This document shows positions 18,008 to 27,403 of a stretch of DNA of 64,000 bases, in pieces (positions within the stretch are counted from its first letter, which is position 1; each line of letters opens with the position of its first letter). The stretch is from Amycolatopsis umgeniensis (GTDB lineage Bacteria > Actinomycetota > Actinomycetes > Mycobacteriales > Pseudonocardiaceae): positions 3,472,001 to 3,536,000 of the forward strand of contig NZ_JACHMX010000001.1 in NCBI RefSeq assembly GCF_014205155.1, written 5' to 3'. The notes beneath the pieces are model-generated. The model did not search any database and was not told where the DNA came from. It saw nothing but the letters and a program-made list of their open reading frames with translations. The translations under genes and the position numbers were made by a program.

Positions 18008-19545
18008 CGCCGGGCTCGCTCAACGCTTTGCGGCGCGAGCGGGAGCTCGCGGCGCTCGACGGCGGTGAGCGGGTCGATCTGGCGGTGGTCGGTGGCGGTG
18101 TCACCGGCGCCGGGATCGCGCTGGACGCGGCCGCGCGCGGGCTCTCGGTGGCCCTGATCGAGGCGTACGACCTGGCGTACGGGACTTCGCGGTGGTCCAG
18201 CAAACTGGTCCACGGCGGGCTCCGCTACCTCGCCAAGGGCGATCTGGCGCTGGCGCACGAAAGCGCCGTCGAACGCGGGATCCTCATGACGCGCACCGCG
18301 CCGCATCTCACCAGGGCGATCCCGCAGCTGTTCCCCATGTACCGCGAGACCTCGCGCGGCCAGCAGGCGTTCATCATGACCGGCCTCGTCGCAGGCGACG
18401 GTCTCCGCCGTGCGGCGGGCACCCCGGCGTCGGTACTGCCGCGGCCGAGGTCGATCCCGGCCGCGGAGGCACTCGCGCTCGCCCCCGGCCTGTCCCCTCA
18501 AGGCCTGCGCGGCGCGCTGCTGGCCTACGACGGCGCGCTGACCGACGACGCGCGGCTCGTGGTGAACCTGGCGCGCACGGCCGCGTCACGCGGCGCGAAA
18601 ATCCTGACAAGGGTCGAGGCGATCCGGCTCGGCGCGGATTCGGTGCGGGCGAGAGACCGGCTCACCGGACGGGAAGTGGAGATCCGCGCCCGTCAGGTCA
18701 TCAACGCGACGGGGGTCTGGGCGGGCGAACTGGCGGAGTCCGTGCGGCTGCGGCCGTCCCGCGGTTCCCACCTGATCCTGGCGGCGGGGGCGGCGCCGAT
18801 CGGCGCGACGTCGGTCAACGTGCCCGTCCCCGGCGAGAACAACCGGTTCGTCTTCCTGCTGCCGCAACCCGACGGGCGGGTGTTCGTCGGGGTCACCGAC
18901 GAACCGACCGACGGCCCGATCCCGCGCGTGCCCTCCGTGCCGGAGTCCGATGTGGACTTCCTGCTCGACGTGGCGTCGAAGGCGTTCACCCGCCCGCTGA
19001 CCCGCGCCGACGTCGCCGGTTCGTTCGCCGGGCTGCGGCCGCTGGTCGAGGGTCACGGCGGGCGCAGCGCGGATCTCTCCCGCAAGCACGCGGTGGTGAC
19101 CGGCGCCGACGGCGTGCTCACCGTCGTCGGCGGCAAGCTGACCACGTACCGGAAGATGGCCGAAGACGCCGTCGACGCCGCGTTGAAGCGGTCCGGGCTC
19201 CACGCCGGGCCGTCGACCACCTCCCGGCTCCCCCTTCTCGGCGCGGCTCCCCGGAGCCGTCTGTCCTCTGTGGACGCTCCTGCTCGGCTGGTCGCGAAGT
19301 ACGGCACCGAGGCGCCCCGCATCGCGGCGCTCGGCGAGGTCGATCCGGAACTAGCCTTGCCCCTGTTCGGCGGCACCGAGATCAGCGCGGCCGAGGTCGT
19401 CTGGGCCGTGCGGCACGAGGGCGCTCTCGACGTCGAGGACGTCCTGGAGCGCCGCACCCGGCTCGGCCTGGTCGCCGCGGAGGCCGAAGCCGCCCGCCCC
19501 CGGGTCCAGGAACTCGTCGACAAGTCGCTCGCCGGACTCACCTGA
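18004..19545 (+). CDS. glpD: glycerol-3-phosphate dehydrogenase (FAD, aerobic)
   Basis: Membrane-associated flavoenzyme that oxidises sn-glycerol-3-phosphate to dihydroxyacetone phosphate and passes electrons to quinone. The 513-aa protein has the FAD-binding VVGGGVTGAGIALDAAARGLS near residue 28, GTSRWSSKLVHGGLRYL, and the C-terminal GGKLTTYRKMAEDA. GTG start, with GTGA overlap to the TetR gene. The order flavoprotein / TetR / GlpD matches the M. tuberculosis Rv2251-Rv2249c locus. DHAP from GlpD would be the substrate source if the flavoprotein is a true AGPS. Confidence 0.94.
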   Translation: MTPGSLNALRRERELAALDGGERVDLAVVGGGVTGAGIALDAAARGLSVALIEAYDLAYGTSRWSSKLVHGGLRYLAKGDLALAHESAVERGILMTRTAPHLTRAIPQLFPMYRETSRGQQAFIMTGLVAGDGLRRAAGTPASVLPRPRSIPAAEALALAPGLSPQGLRGALLAYDGALTDDARLVVNLARTAASRGAKILTRVEAIRLGADSVRARDRLTGREVEIRARQVINATGVWAGELAESVRLRPSRGSHLILAAGAAPIGATSVNVPVPGENNRFVFLLPQPDGRVFVGVTDEPTDGPIPRVPSVPESDVDFLLDVASKAFTRPLTRADVAGSFAGLRPLVEGHGGRSADLSRKHAVVTGADGVLTVVGGKLTTYRKMAEDAVDAALKRSGLHAGPSTTSRLPLLGAAPRSRLSSVDAPARLVAKYGTEAPRIAALGEVDPELALPLFGGTEISAAEVVWAVRHEGALDVEDVLERRTRLGLVAAEAEAARPRVQELVDKSLAGLT

Positions 19546-19547
19546 CG

Positions 19548-19717
19548 CCGTATTTAGTCCTCTAAATGCGGTGAGGGCGCGCTCGCCGGCCCCGTCCCGG
19601 ATGTCGCGAAAGCCACTTTCGGGACACCAGACGTCGCGCAAGTGGCTTTCGCGACACGCTCGGCTCGTCGGCGTGCTTCTCCGCCTGACACCGTATTTAG
19701 TCCTCTAAATGCGGTGT
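19548..19717. repeat. compound repeat element: two CCGTATTTAG hairpins flanking a third
   Basis: Hairpin CCGTATTTAG-tcct-CTAAATGCGG occurs at 19548-19571 and again, with longer arms, at 19688-19717; the single mismatch can pair as G-U. Between them (19603-19618/19640-19655) is a perfect 16-bp inverted repeat GTCGCGAAAGCCACTT / AAGTGGCTTTCGCGAC, related to the elements at 29333 and 51862. The TCCTCT..ATGCGGT core also occurs in the arm at 3625-3648. Confidence 0.85.
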
Positions 19718-19767
19718 AACACGCCCCCAACTTGACGGGTCGTTGGGTTTTTGCAACAGTATGTTCC

Positions 19768-20037
19768 ATGAGCCCGGTCAGACGCGGCAAAGAGCTGCCG
19801 ATCTACAACCGGCTTCCGGTGCTCCGGGCGGAGCGCGGACTGAGCAGGGCCGCCCTCGCGACGGCTGTCGAGGTCAATCCGCAGACCATCGGCGCGCTCG
19901 AACGAGGGGACCACTACCCGAGCCTGGACCTGGCGTTTCGCATCTGCGCGGTGTTCGACCTCCCGGTCGAGGCCGTGTTCAGCCGCGAACCGTTCACGCC
20001 ACTGTCCACTCAGGTCTACCGGGAGGGGGGAGCATGA
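19768..20037 (+). CDS. XRE-family helix-turn-helix regulator
   Basis: Small Cro/CI-type DNA-binding protein, 89 aa, almost all HTH: NRLPVLRAERGLSRAALATAVEVNPQTIGALERGDHYPS-type sequence followed by LAFRICAVFDLPVEAVFS. The ATG at 19768 avoids 12 unlikely residues upstream. It is the first gene of a six-gene operon in which every junction is an ATGA overlap, so it probably autoregulates the membrane proteins and ABC transporter behind it. YozG-like XRE proteins are often paired with small membrane proteins. Confidence 0.88.
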   Translation: MSPVRRGKELPIYNRLPVLRAERGLSRAALATAVEVNPQTIGALERGDHYPSLDLAFRICAVFDLPVEAVFSREPFTPLSTQVYREGGA

Positions 20038-20579
20038 GCGAGAGGCAGGGGTGGCTGGCCGCGCGCTGGGAGCGACAGCAGGAGCGGTTCGAGGAGGTGG
20101 AACTCAAACGGGCCAGGAAGCTGCCGGCTTGGCGCACGCGACGCCGTCGCCGCCAGTTGAGCGTGCTCGTGATCCTCGGGAACCTGATGCTGCTCGTCGG
20201 CGCCTCGCTGTTCGTCACCCAGCAGGGGCCGGTCTTCTTCGGGCTCTGGTTCGGCGGCGCCTTGATCACCGGGACCGCGCACTGGCTGCTGCGCATCCTC
20301 ACCGGCAAGATGAGTGGCGGATTCTCGCTCCGGCTCGACGAACGCGAACGGGAAATGCGCCACCGGGTCACCTACGCCAGCTACCAGATCCTGGTCGGCC
20401 TGATGATGGTCGGGATGGTCTTCTCGATGATCATCTCGAACACGGAGGACGCGGGATTCCGCATCGCCCTGATGCTGGCCGCGCTGCTGCTCGCCGGGAC
20501 CACCTCGGCGGCGACCATCCTCGGCTGGACGCTGCCGGACGACGACCCCGAAGACTTCGAAGAGGTGACTCCCGCATGA
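20034..20579 (+). CDS. 4-TM membrane protein, first of a paralogous pair
   Basis: A 181-aa inner-membrane protein. A charged, possibly coiled N-terminus (ARWERQQERFEEVELKRARK) precedes TM segments near 41-60, 66-88, 113-135 and 142-165. The loop between TM2 and TM3 has LDEREREMRHRVTYASYQIL, recalling the DERE...A motif of DUF2178-like proteins. It ends LPDDDPEDFEEVTPA. The next gene product shares the same plan and an almost identical tail, so the two arose by duplication. The function is unknown; a sensor or immunity role with the ABC transporter is an inference. Confidence 0.8.
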   Translation: MSERQGWLAARWERQQERFEEVELKRARKLPAWRTRRRRRQLSVLVILGNLMLLVGASLFVTQQGPVFFGLWFGGALITGTAHWLLRILTGKMSGGFSLRLDEREREMRHRVTYASYQILVGLMMVGMVFSMIISNTEDAGFRIALMLAALLLAGTTSAATILGWTLPDDDPEDFEEVTPA

Positions 20580-21040
20580 CCGTCACCAGGACCCGCTCCG
20601 ACCGGCGGCGGCTCGCCGTCTCCGCCGTGATCGGCCATCTCGTCGTGATCGCCGGGGCGGCCCTGCTCCGCGAGCCGACACTGTGGTTCGCCGTCGGCCT
20701 GATGGGACCGGGGCTGTGTCTCTGCGTCGGCACAGCGGCGGTGCTGCGCAAGGCCGTCGGCAGACCCGGTTCCGCGGCGAACGATCTCGACGAACGTGAA
20801 CTGCACTTGCGCGGCAAGGCGCACTACAGCGCCTTCCAGGGGATCTGCCTGCTGATGGTGGTGGATCTCGGTTACGGGCTTTACGCGGCGGGCCAACCGG
20901 ATGCCGGTTCCCTGCTGGCCGCGATGACAGCGGCGTTACTCGTCTTCGGGACGTCGTTGCCGGCGCTTTGGCTCGCGTGGCGGCTGCCGGACGACGATCC
21001 CGAGGACTACACGGACTTCGAGGGGGTGACTCCGGCATGA
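20576..21040 (+). CDS. 4-TM membrane protein, second of a paralogous pair
   Basis: A 154-aa membrane protein with TM segments near 12-31, 36-58, 83-104 and 111-135, and the loop LDERELHLRGKAHYSAFQGI equivalent to that of its upstream neighbour. It ends LPDDDPEDYTDFEGVTPA, almost the same tail as the preceding protein. The ATG at 20576 overlaps the upstream TGA. The two may form a heteromer. The function is unknown. Confidence 0.8.
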   Translation: MTVTRTRSDRRRLAVSAVIGHLVVIAGAALLREPTLWFAVGLMGPGLCLCVGTAAVLRKAVGRPGSAANDLDERELHLRGKAHYSAFQGICLLMVVDLGYGLYAAGQPDAGSLLAAMTAALLVFGTSLPALWLAWRLPDDDPEDYTDFEGVTPA

Positions 21041-21267
21041 CCGGGGACAAGAGGCGCTACAAGGTGTCCGTCGGCGTGGTCGCCGTCGTGCTGGTGGCGG
21101 GTGGGGTCCTCGCCGGCGCGGGACGGGCGGTGCTGGTGTACCGGGCCACCTCGGTGGTGAACAACGTCAAGCTGGACGGGCTGCTCCAACGCAACCGCAC
21201 GGTTTCCGGCGTCCACCGGGGATTCACGGCGCTGGTGCGGTATTTCGAAGAGGGGAAGTGGAAATGA
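21037..21267 (+). CDS. single-TM small membrane protein
   Basis: A 76-aa protein with one hydrophobic segment (about residues 9-35, VSVGVVAVVLVAGGVLAGAGRAVLV) and a basic, hydrophilic C-terminus. It has no lipobox or obvious cleavage site. ATGA overlaps join it to both neighbours. It is unrecognised; its size and position suggest an accessory subunit of the ABC transporter or a small signalling peptide. Confidence 0.7.
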   Translation: MTGDKRRYKVSVGVVAVVLVAGGVLAGAGRAVLVYRATSVVNNVKLDGLLQRNRTVSGVHRGFTALVRYFEEGKWK

Positions 21268-22190
21268 GCGAGGGGAAACTGGAGATCGACCGGATCTCCA
21301 AGAAGTACGGCGCGAAGGTCGCGCTGGACGAGGTGAGCTTCGAAGTCCAGCCCGGTGAGCTGTTCGGCTTCGTCGGCAGCAACGGGGCGGGCAAGACCAC
21401 CACGATGCGGATCGTCCTCGGCGTGCTGGCGGCCGACGGCGGCGAGGTGCGGCTCGGCGGTGCGCCGATCACGCACGAGACCCGCACGCATATCGGGTAC
21501 ATGCCGGAGGAACGCGGGCTGTACCCGAAGATGAAGGTGCTGGAGCAGCTCGTCTACCTCGCCGAACTGCACGGGATGTCGGCCAACGACGCCCACCGCA
21601 GCGCCGAGAACTGGATCTCCCGGCTGGGGCTGACCGAACGCCGCAAGGACGAGGTCCAGAAACTGAGCCTCGGCAACCAGCAGCGGGTGCAGCTCGCGGC
21701 CGCGCTGGTGCACGATCCGAGGGTGCTGGTGCTGGACGAGCCGTTCTCCGGCCTCGACCCGCTGGCCGTGGACGTGATGAGCGGGGTGCTGCGCGAGAAG
21801 GCCGCGACAGGCGTGCCGGTGGTGTTCTCCAGCCACCAGCTGGATCTGGTCGAGCGGCTGTGCGACCGCGTCGGCATCATCCGAAGTGGACGGATGGTCG
21901 CTTCCGGCAGTGTCGGCGAGCTGACAGCCGACGCGGGCAACGGCCTCGTCGTCACCGCGCCCCACTCCTCGCCCGGGTGGGCCTCGGCCGTTCCCGGTGT
22001 CCGGTCGGTCGAGCAGAACGGCCCGACGACGATCCTCGAACTCGAGGTGGGCGCGGACGACCAGGCCGTACTCGCCGCGGCGCTGGCCACCGGCCCGGTC
22101 ACCGAATTCACCAAACGCAGGCGCTCGCTCACCGAGCTGTTCCGCGACGCCGTCGCCGAGAAGCCCGCGGCACAAGGAGTTTCCGCATGA
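21264..22190 (+). CDS. ABC transporter ATP-binding protein (NatA-like)
   Basis: A 308-aa ATPase of the ABC-2 exporter class. Walker A is GSNGAGKTT near residue 42; the signature is the variant LSLGNQQRVQLAAALV where LSGGQ is usual; Walker B is VLVLDEPFSGLDP, and the switch His is in VVFSSHQLD. About 85 residues of C-terminal extension follow, typical of NatA/DrrA-type proteins (which have DUF4162). It starts at ATG 21264 and is coupled to the permease by ATGA. Confidence 0.92.
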   Translation: MSEGKLEIDRISKKYGAKVALDEVSFEVQPGELFGFVGSNGAGKTTTMRIVLGVLAADGGEVRLGGAPITHETRTHIGYMPEERGLYPKMKVLEQLVYLAELHGMSANDAHRSAENWISRLGLTERRKDEVQKLSLGNQQRVQLAAALVHDPRVLVLDEPFSGLDPLAVDVMSGVLREKAATGVPVVFSSHQLDLVERLCDRVGIIRSGRMVASGSVGELTADAGNGLVVTAPHSSPGWASAVPGVRSVEQNGPTTILELEVGADDQAVLAAALATGPVTEFTKRRRSLTELFRDAVAEKPAAQGVSA

Positions 22191-23377
22191 ACACCGTCTC
22201 TTCGTGGCGCGCGGTCTGGCTCATCGCCAAACGCGAGCTGAACACCCGGCTGCGCACCCGGTCCTTCGTGATCGGCACCGCCGTCCTGCTGGTCATGCTG
22301 ATGGGCTACGTCCTCCTGCAGGCCACGCTGATCAGCAACGAGGACAAGAGCAAGATCGGGCTCACCGGCCAGACCGCCGGGATCGCGCAGCAGCTCCAGA
22401 CGGCGGGCGCGGCGATCGGCGAGAAGATCGAGACCGTCCCCGTCGCCGATCCGGCCCAGGGCCGCTCGCAGGTCGAAAACGGGGATCTCGACGTGTTGCT
22501 GTCCGGCAACGCCACCGAGCTGAAGGTGCTCGTCAAGACCGAACTGAACACCAAGCTCCGTGCCATGCTGACCGGTGTTTCGCAGCAGGAAGTGCTCAAC
22601 GGCAAGCTTTCCGAGGTCGTGGAGAACCCGGATCAGGTGCTGCGCACGGTCAACGAGACCCAGGTCGAGGTCGACTCGATCAAACCGCCGGATCCGGAGA
22701 AGGACCAGCGGATGGTGATCGGGCTGATCGTGGCCGTGCTGCTCTACATGAGCATCGTGACCTACGGGACGCTGGTCGCGCAGGGCGTGGTCGAGGAGAA
22801 GTCCAGCCGGGTCGTGGAGATCCTGCTGTCCACCGTCCGGCCATGGCATCTGTTGCTGGGCAAGGTGATCGGGCTCGGCCTGGTCGGACTGACCCAGCTG
22901 GTGATCATCGGCGGCGCCGGGTTGATCGTCGCGTCGGCGACCGACGTGCTGACGCTGTCCGGGGTCGCGACGAGCGCGCTGCTGTGGGGCGTGCTGTGGT
23001 ACCTGCTCGGATTCCTGTTGTACGCCACCGTCTACGGCGCGATGGGCTCGCTGGTCTCCCGGCAGGAAGACACCCAGTCGGTGATCGGCCCGGTCAACAT
23101 CGTGCTGATCCTGGGCTTCGTCGTCGGGTTCAACCTGCTGGCGCAGGCGCCGGACGGTACGGGGACCAAGATCCTTTCCCTGGTACCGCTGCTTTCCCCA
23201 GTGCTGATGCCCGCGCGGATCGCGTCCGGGAACGTCGAGGTGTGGGAGATCGCGCTGTCGCTGGGCCTGACCGTGGGCGCCATCGCCCTGTTCACCTGGC
23301 TGGGCGCGCGGATCTACCAGAACAGCGTCCTGCGGGTCGGCAGCCGGATCAAGCTGACCGACGCCCTTCGCGGCTGA
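22187..23377 (+). CDS. ABC-2 type permease (NatB-like)
   Basis: A 396-aa membrane subunit. TM1 lies near residues 23-45; a large extracytoplasmic domain (about 46-175) is followed by five more TM segments, with GVVEEKSSRVVEILLSTVRPWHLLLGKVIG as the NatB-type coupling loop. It pairs with the preceding ATPase. NatAB exports Na+ in Bacillus; many homologues export drugs or peptides, so the substrate cannot be assigned. Last gene of the XRE operon; a strong hairpin follows. Confidence 0.92.
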   Translation: MNTVSSWRAVWLIAKRELNTRLRTRSFVIGTAVLLVMLMGYVLLQATLISNEDKSKIGLTGQTAGIAQQLQTAGAAIGEKIETVPVADPAQGRSQVENGDLDVLLSGNATELKVLVKTELNTKLRAMLTGVSQQEVLNGKLSEVVENPDQVLRTVNETQVEVDSIKPPDPEKDQRMVIGLIVAVLLYMSIVTYGTLVAQGVVEEKSSRVVEILLSTVRPWHLLLGKVIGLGLVGLTQLVIIGGAGLIVASATDVLTLSGVATSALLWGVLWYLLGFLLYATVYGAMGSLVSRQEDTQSVIGPVNIVLILGFVVGFNLLAQAPDGTGTKILSLVPLLSPVLMPARIASGNVEVWEIALSLGLTVGAIALFTWLGARIYQNSVLRVGSRIKLTDALRG

Positions 23378-23383
23378 TCGCTT

Positions 23384-23439
23384 CGCGCGTGAAGGCCCCC
23401 TTCCCTCAGCTGAGCCGAGGGAAGGGGCCTTCACGCGCG
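23384..23439. terminator. bidirectional terminator-like hairpin
   Basis: An inverted repeat of 23 bp with one bulged C (16 bp perfect: 23384-23399 with 23424-23439; then TTCCCTC/GAGGGAA), loop of nine. It lies exactly between the convergent permease and photolyase stop codons. It belongs to the GTGAAGGCCCC family. Confidence 0.85.
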
Positions 23440-23440
23440 T

Positions 23441-24790
23441 TCAGGTACCTTTGATGGCGCCGTAGCGCTCCAGGGCCACCTGACGTTCGTGGGCGTGGTC
23501 GACCATGGGCGCAGGATAGCCCTTGACGTCCTTCGGCTTGTGCACCGCTTTCCCTTGCACGGAGCGGAGTTCGGGAACATAGCGGCGGACGTACTCGCCG
23601 GAGGGGTCGAACTTCTCCCCCTGCGTGGTCGGGTTGAAGATCCGGAAGTACGGCGCGGCGTCGGTGCCGCTGCCCGCGACCCACTGCCAGTTCAGCTGGT
23701 TCGACGCGAGATCGCCGTCGACCAGGTGCCGCATGAAGTATCGCGCCCCGAGCCACCATGGCAGATGCAGGTCCTTGACCAGGAAGCTGGCCACGATCAT
23801 CCGGACGCGGTTGTGCATCCAGCCCTCGGCGAGCAGCTGCCGCATCCCCGCGTCGACGATCGGGAAGCCGGTGCGCCCTTCGCACCACCGCTTGAAAGCC
23901 TCGTCGTCACTTTCGTGTTCCATGGCGTCGAAGCGGGAATCGTAGTTCTTGCGCGCGGTTTCGGGGCGGTGCCACAGGACGTCGGCGTGGAACTCGCGCC
24001 ACGCGAACTCGCCGCGCAGCGACTTCGCGCCGGATCCCTCGTTCCCGGCGAGGTCGGCCAGCAAGGTGCGCGGGTGAACGCAACCCCATCGCAGGTACGG
24101 CGAAAGCCTGGTCGTCCCGGGACGATCCGGACGGTCACGGTCCTCGTCGTAGGTCTCGATGCCGTCGTCCAGGAACTCGTGCCAGCGGTCCAGCGCCGCC
24201 TTCTCACCGGGCTCCGGCAGCTCCATCCCTTTGAGCGAAGGGGATTTCGGGAGCTTGACCGAACGCGGCGGCTCCAACCAGTCCACTATGGACTTTCCGG
24301 TGTCCGCGGGGCGCGGCCAGCCGTGACGCGTCCACGCGCGGTAGAACGGGGTGAACACGCGATACGGGTCGCCGTCCGGTTTGGTGACCCTGCCGGGTGT
24401 GATCGCGTACGAGGAACCCGTCTCCGTCCACGCGATGTCGTGCTCCGCCAAGGCTTTCTTGACTTCGTCGTCACGGCGGCGGCCGTAGGGACCGGTGTCC
24501 GCGCTGACGTGCACGGCGGCGGCCCCGATCTCGCGGGCGGCCTTGACGACCTCCTTGACCGGATCGCCCTTGACGAGCATCAGCCGTCCGCCGAGCTGGT
24601 CGTCAAGCGCTTCGAGACAGCCGTGCAGGAACGCGACGCGCGGGGCGCCGGAGGGTTTGAGGAGCGCGTCGTCGAGGACGTACAGCGCGAGGACATGCTT
24701 GCTGTGCTTCGAGGCTTCCAGCAGGGCTGCGTGGTCGCCCAGTCGCAGGTCGCGGCGGAACCACAGCACTACGGGGGCTTCTTTGGTCAC
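23441..24790 (-). CDS. phr: deoxyribodipyrimidine photolyase (class I CPD)
   Basis: Light-driven repair of cyclobutane pyrimidine dimers. The 449-aa protein starts with the antenna domain VVLWFRRDLRLGDHAAL and carries the FAD domain motifs RLSPYLRWGCVHPRTL, EFAWREFHADVLWHRPE and WMHNRVRMIVASFLVKDL, then GARYFMRHLVDGDLASNQLNWQWVAGSGTDAAPYFRIFNP. The electron-transfer tryptophans are expected in this last stretch. GTG start at 24790. Cryptochrome function cannot be excluded but the motifs are those of photolyase. Confidence 0.95.
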   Translation of the reverse strand: MTKEAPVVLWFRRDLRLGDHAALLEASKHSKHVLALYVLDDALLKPSGAPRVAFLHGCLEALDDQLGGRLMLVKGDPVKEVVKAAREIGAAAVHVSADTGPYGRRRDDEVKKALAEHDIAWTETGSSYAITPGRVTKPDGDPYRVFTPFYRAWTRHGWPRPADTGKSIVDWLEPPRSVKLPKSPSLKGMELPEPGEKAALDRWHEFLDDGIETYDEDRDRPDRPGTTRLSPYLRWGCVHPRTLLADLAGNEGSGAKSLRGEFAWREFHADVLWHRPETARKNYDSRFDAMEHESDDEAFKRWCEGRTGFPIVDAGMRQLLAEGWMHNRVRMIVASFLVKDLHLPWWLGARYFMRHLVDGDLASNQLNWQWVAGSGTDAAPYFRIFNPTTQGEKFDPSGEYVRRYVPELRSVQGKAVHKPKDVKGYPAPMVDHAHERQVALERYGAIKGT

Positions 24791-24840
24791 CCAGGAAACC
24801 TTAAGCGGTACCGCTGGTGACCGCAGTCCGGCCCCGGAAT

Positions 24841-24895
24841 GCCACGAAGGGCCCCCTCGAGGCGGAATTCGCCCTCCGGGGACCCTTCATGGTGC
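24841..24895. terminator. imperfect hairpin after citrate synthase
   Basis: Imperfect inverted repeat centred on GAATTC, arms containing GAAGGGCCCC and GGGGACCCTTC. It lies between the citrate synthase stop and the photolyase start, both on the minus strand. Same general family as the hairpins at 41006 and 58032. Confidence 0.55.
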
Positions 24896-24910
24896 TTGCG
24901 CGAAGCGGGA

Positions 24911-26227
<1,317 letters not shown>

Positions 26228-26419
26228 GTAAGTCCCTCTCACGTTCAGCACGGGCCGGCGGCGCCTGTAGGTTCCACAGGTACGCCCTCTTTCACGCGCG
26301 TGACCCACGGCCTCGCTGCACACCGCCCCGCTGGGGTATGAATTCCCCACTACGCTAGTCGAGAATGGGGTCAACGCGCAGCGGGTGAGTTGCTCACAAC
26401 AGCCCCTTTGGGACCAGGT

Positions 26420-27361
26420 TCACACGGCGGATGCCATATCTTCGGCCGTCGGCGGTTCCGCCCCACTCCGCGACACGGTGATCGACGCCGCTTTCGCCGC
26501 GAATTCGAGCGCCGAACGCCAGCCGTCGGCGTCGAGAGTGGACACGTCACGCACCTCGTTCGAGTACAGCCATGCCAGCAGCGCGCCCTGCACGGTGTCC
26601 CCCGCGCCGATCGTGTCGACGACGGCGACTCGGCGTGACGGGACTCGCGCGATTTCGCCCGCCCGTGTGATGACGGACAACCCCTGCGCGCCGCGGGTGA
26701 GCACCACGGCATCGACTCCGGCAGAGGTCCAGACCTTTGCGGCGTCGATCGGATCGGCGCCTTCGGTGAGCCATTCCGTGTCGTCGTCGGAGATCTTGAG
26801 CAGGCGGACGTCCGGCAACCAGGACTCGAACCTCGCCCGGTACGCGGCCGGATCGGCGATCAGCGCCGCCCGGATGTTCGGGTCGAGGACGGTCAGGACA
26901 CCTCGGGCGGATTCACGGCGCAACATGGTTTCGTACGTGCTCGCGCCCGGCTCCAGGACCATGCCGAGCGTGCCGAGCGAGAGCGCCGTCACATTTTCCG
27001 GCAGCGCGCCGGGATCGCCGACCAGCCTGTCCGCGGTGCCCTCGGTGTAGAAGGTGTACTGCGCGGAGCCCTTCTCGTCGAGCGCGACCACGGCGAGCGT
27101 GGTCGGCTCGTTTCCCCGCTGCAGCAAGGCGGTGTCGACCCCGGAGGCGTGCAACCGGTCCACCAGCGCCATCCCGAAACGGTCATTGGAGACACGCGAG
27201 AAGAAGCCCGTCGGGACGCCGAGCCGTCCGGCGGCGAGCGCGACGTTGTAGGGACCACCCCCCATCCGGGGCAGCAGCGCGCGCAACCCACCGTCCACAG
27301 TGGAATCCAACGGTTCTCCAGGAACGAGGTCGACCAGCGCCTCTCCACCCACGACGATCAC
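26420..27361 (-). CDS. PfkB-family sugar kinase (fructokinase-like)
   Basis: ATP-dependent carbohydrate kinase, 313 aa. N-terminal PfkB sequence MGGGPYNVALAAGRLG and the C-terminal catalytic signature DTIGAGDTVQGALLAWL, with the Asp base in GAGD. GTG start at 27361. The substrate could be fructose, 2-keto-3-deoxygluconate or another sugar. It stands alone, between citrate synthase and a TetR gene. Confidence 0.88.
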   Translation of the reverse strand: MIVVGGEALVDLVPGEPLDSTVDGGLRALLPRMGGGPYNVALAAGRLGVPTGFFSRVSNDRFGMALVDRLHASGVDTALLQRGNEPTTLAVVALDEKGSAQYTFYTEGTADRLVGDPGALPENVTALSLGTLGMVLEPGASTYETMLRRESARGVLTVLDPNIRAALIADPAAYRARFESWLPDVRLLKISDDDTEWLTEGADPIDAAKVWTSAGVDAVVLTRGAQGLSVITRAGEIARVPSRRVAVVDTIGAGDTVQGALLAWLYSNEVRDVSTLDADGWRSALEFAAKAASITVSRSGAEPPTAEDMASAV

Positions 27362-27403
27362 GGGCGCGATGCTAGCCGAGGCCGTGGTGCCACACCAGAA
27401 TTG

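Noticed and set aside
19548..19717. Insertion-sequence ends
   Set aside because: No transposase reading frame or target-site duplication is visible; inverted repeats are too close together.
23441..24790. Cryptochrome instead of photolyase
   Set aside because: No long C-terminal extension, and the photolyase motifs near the FAD are intact.
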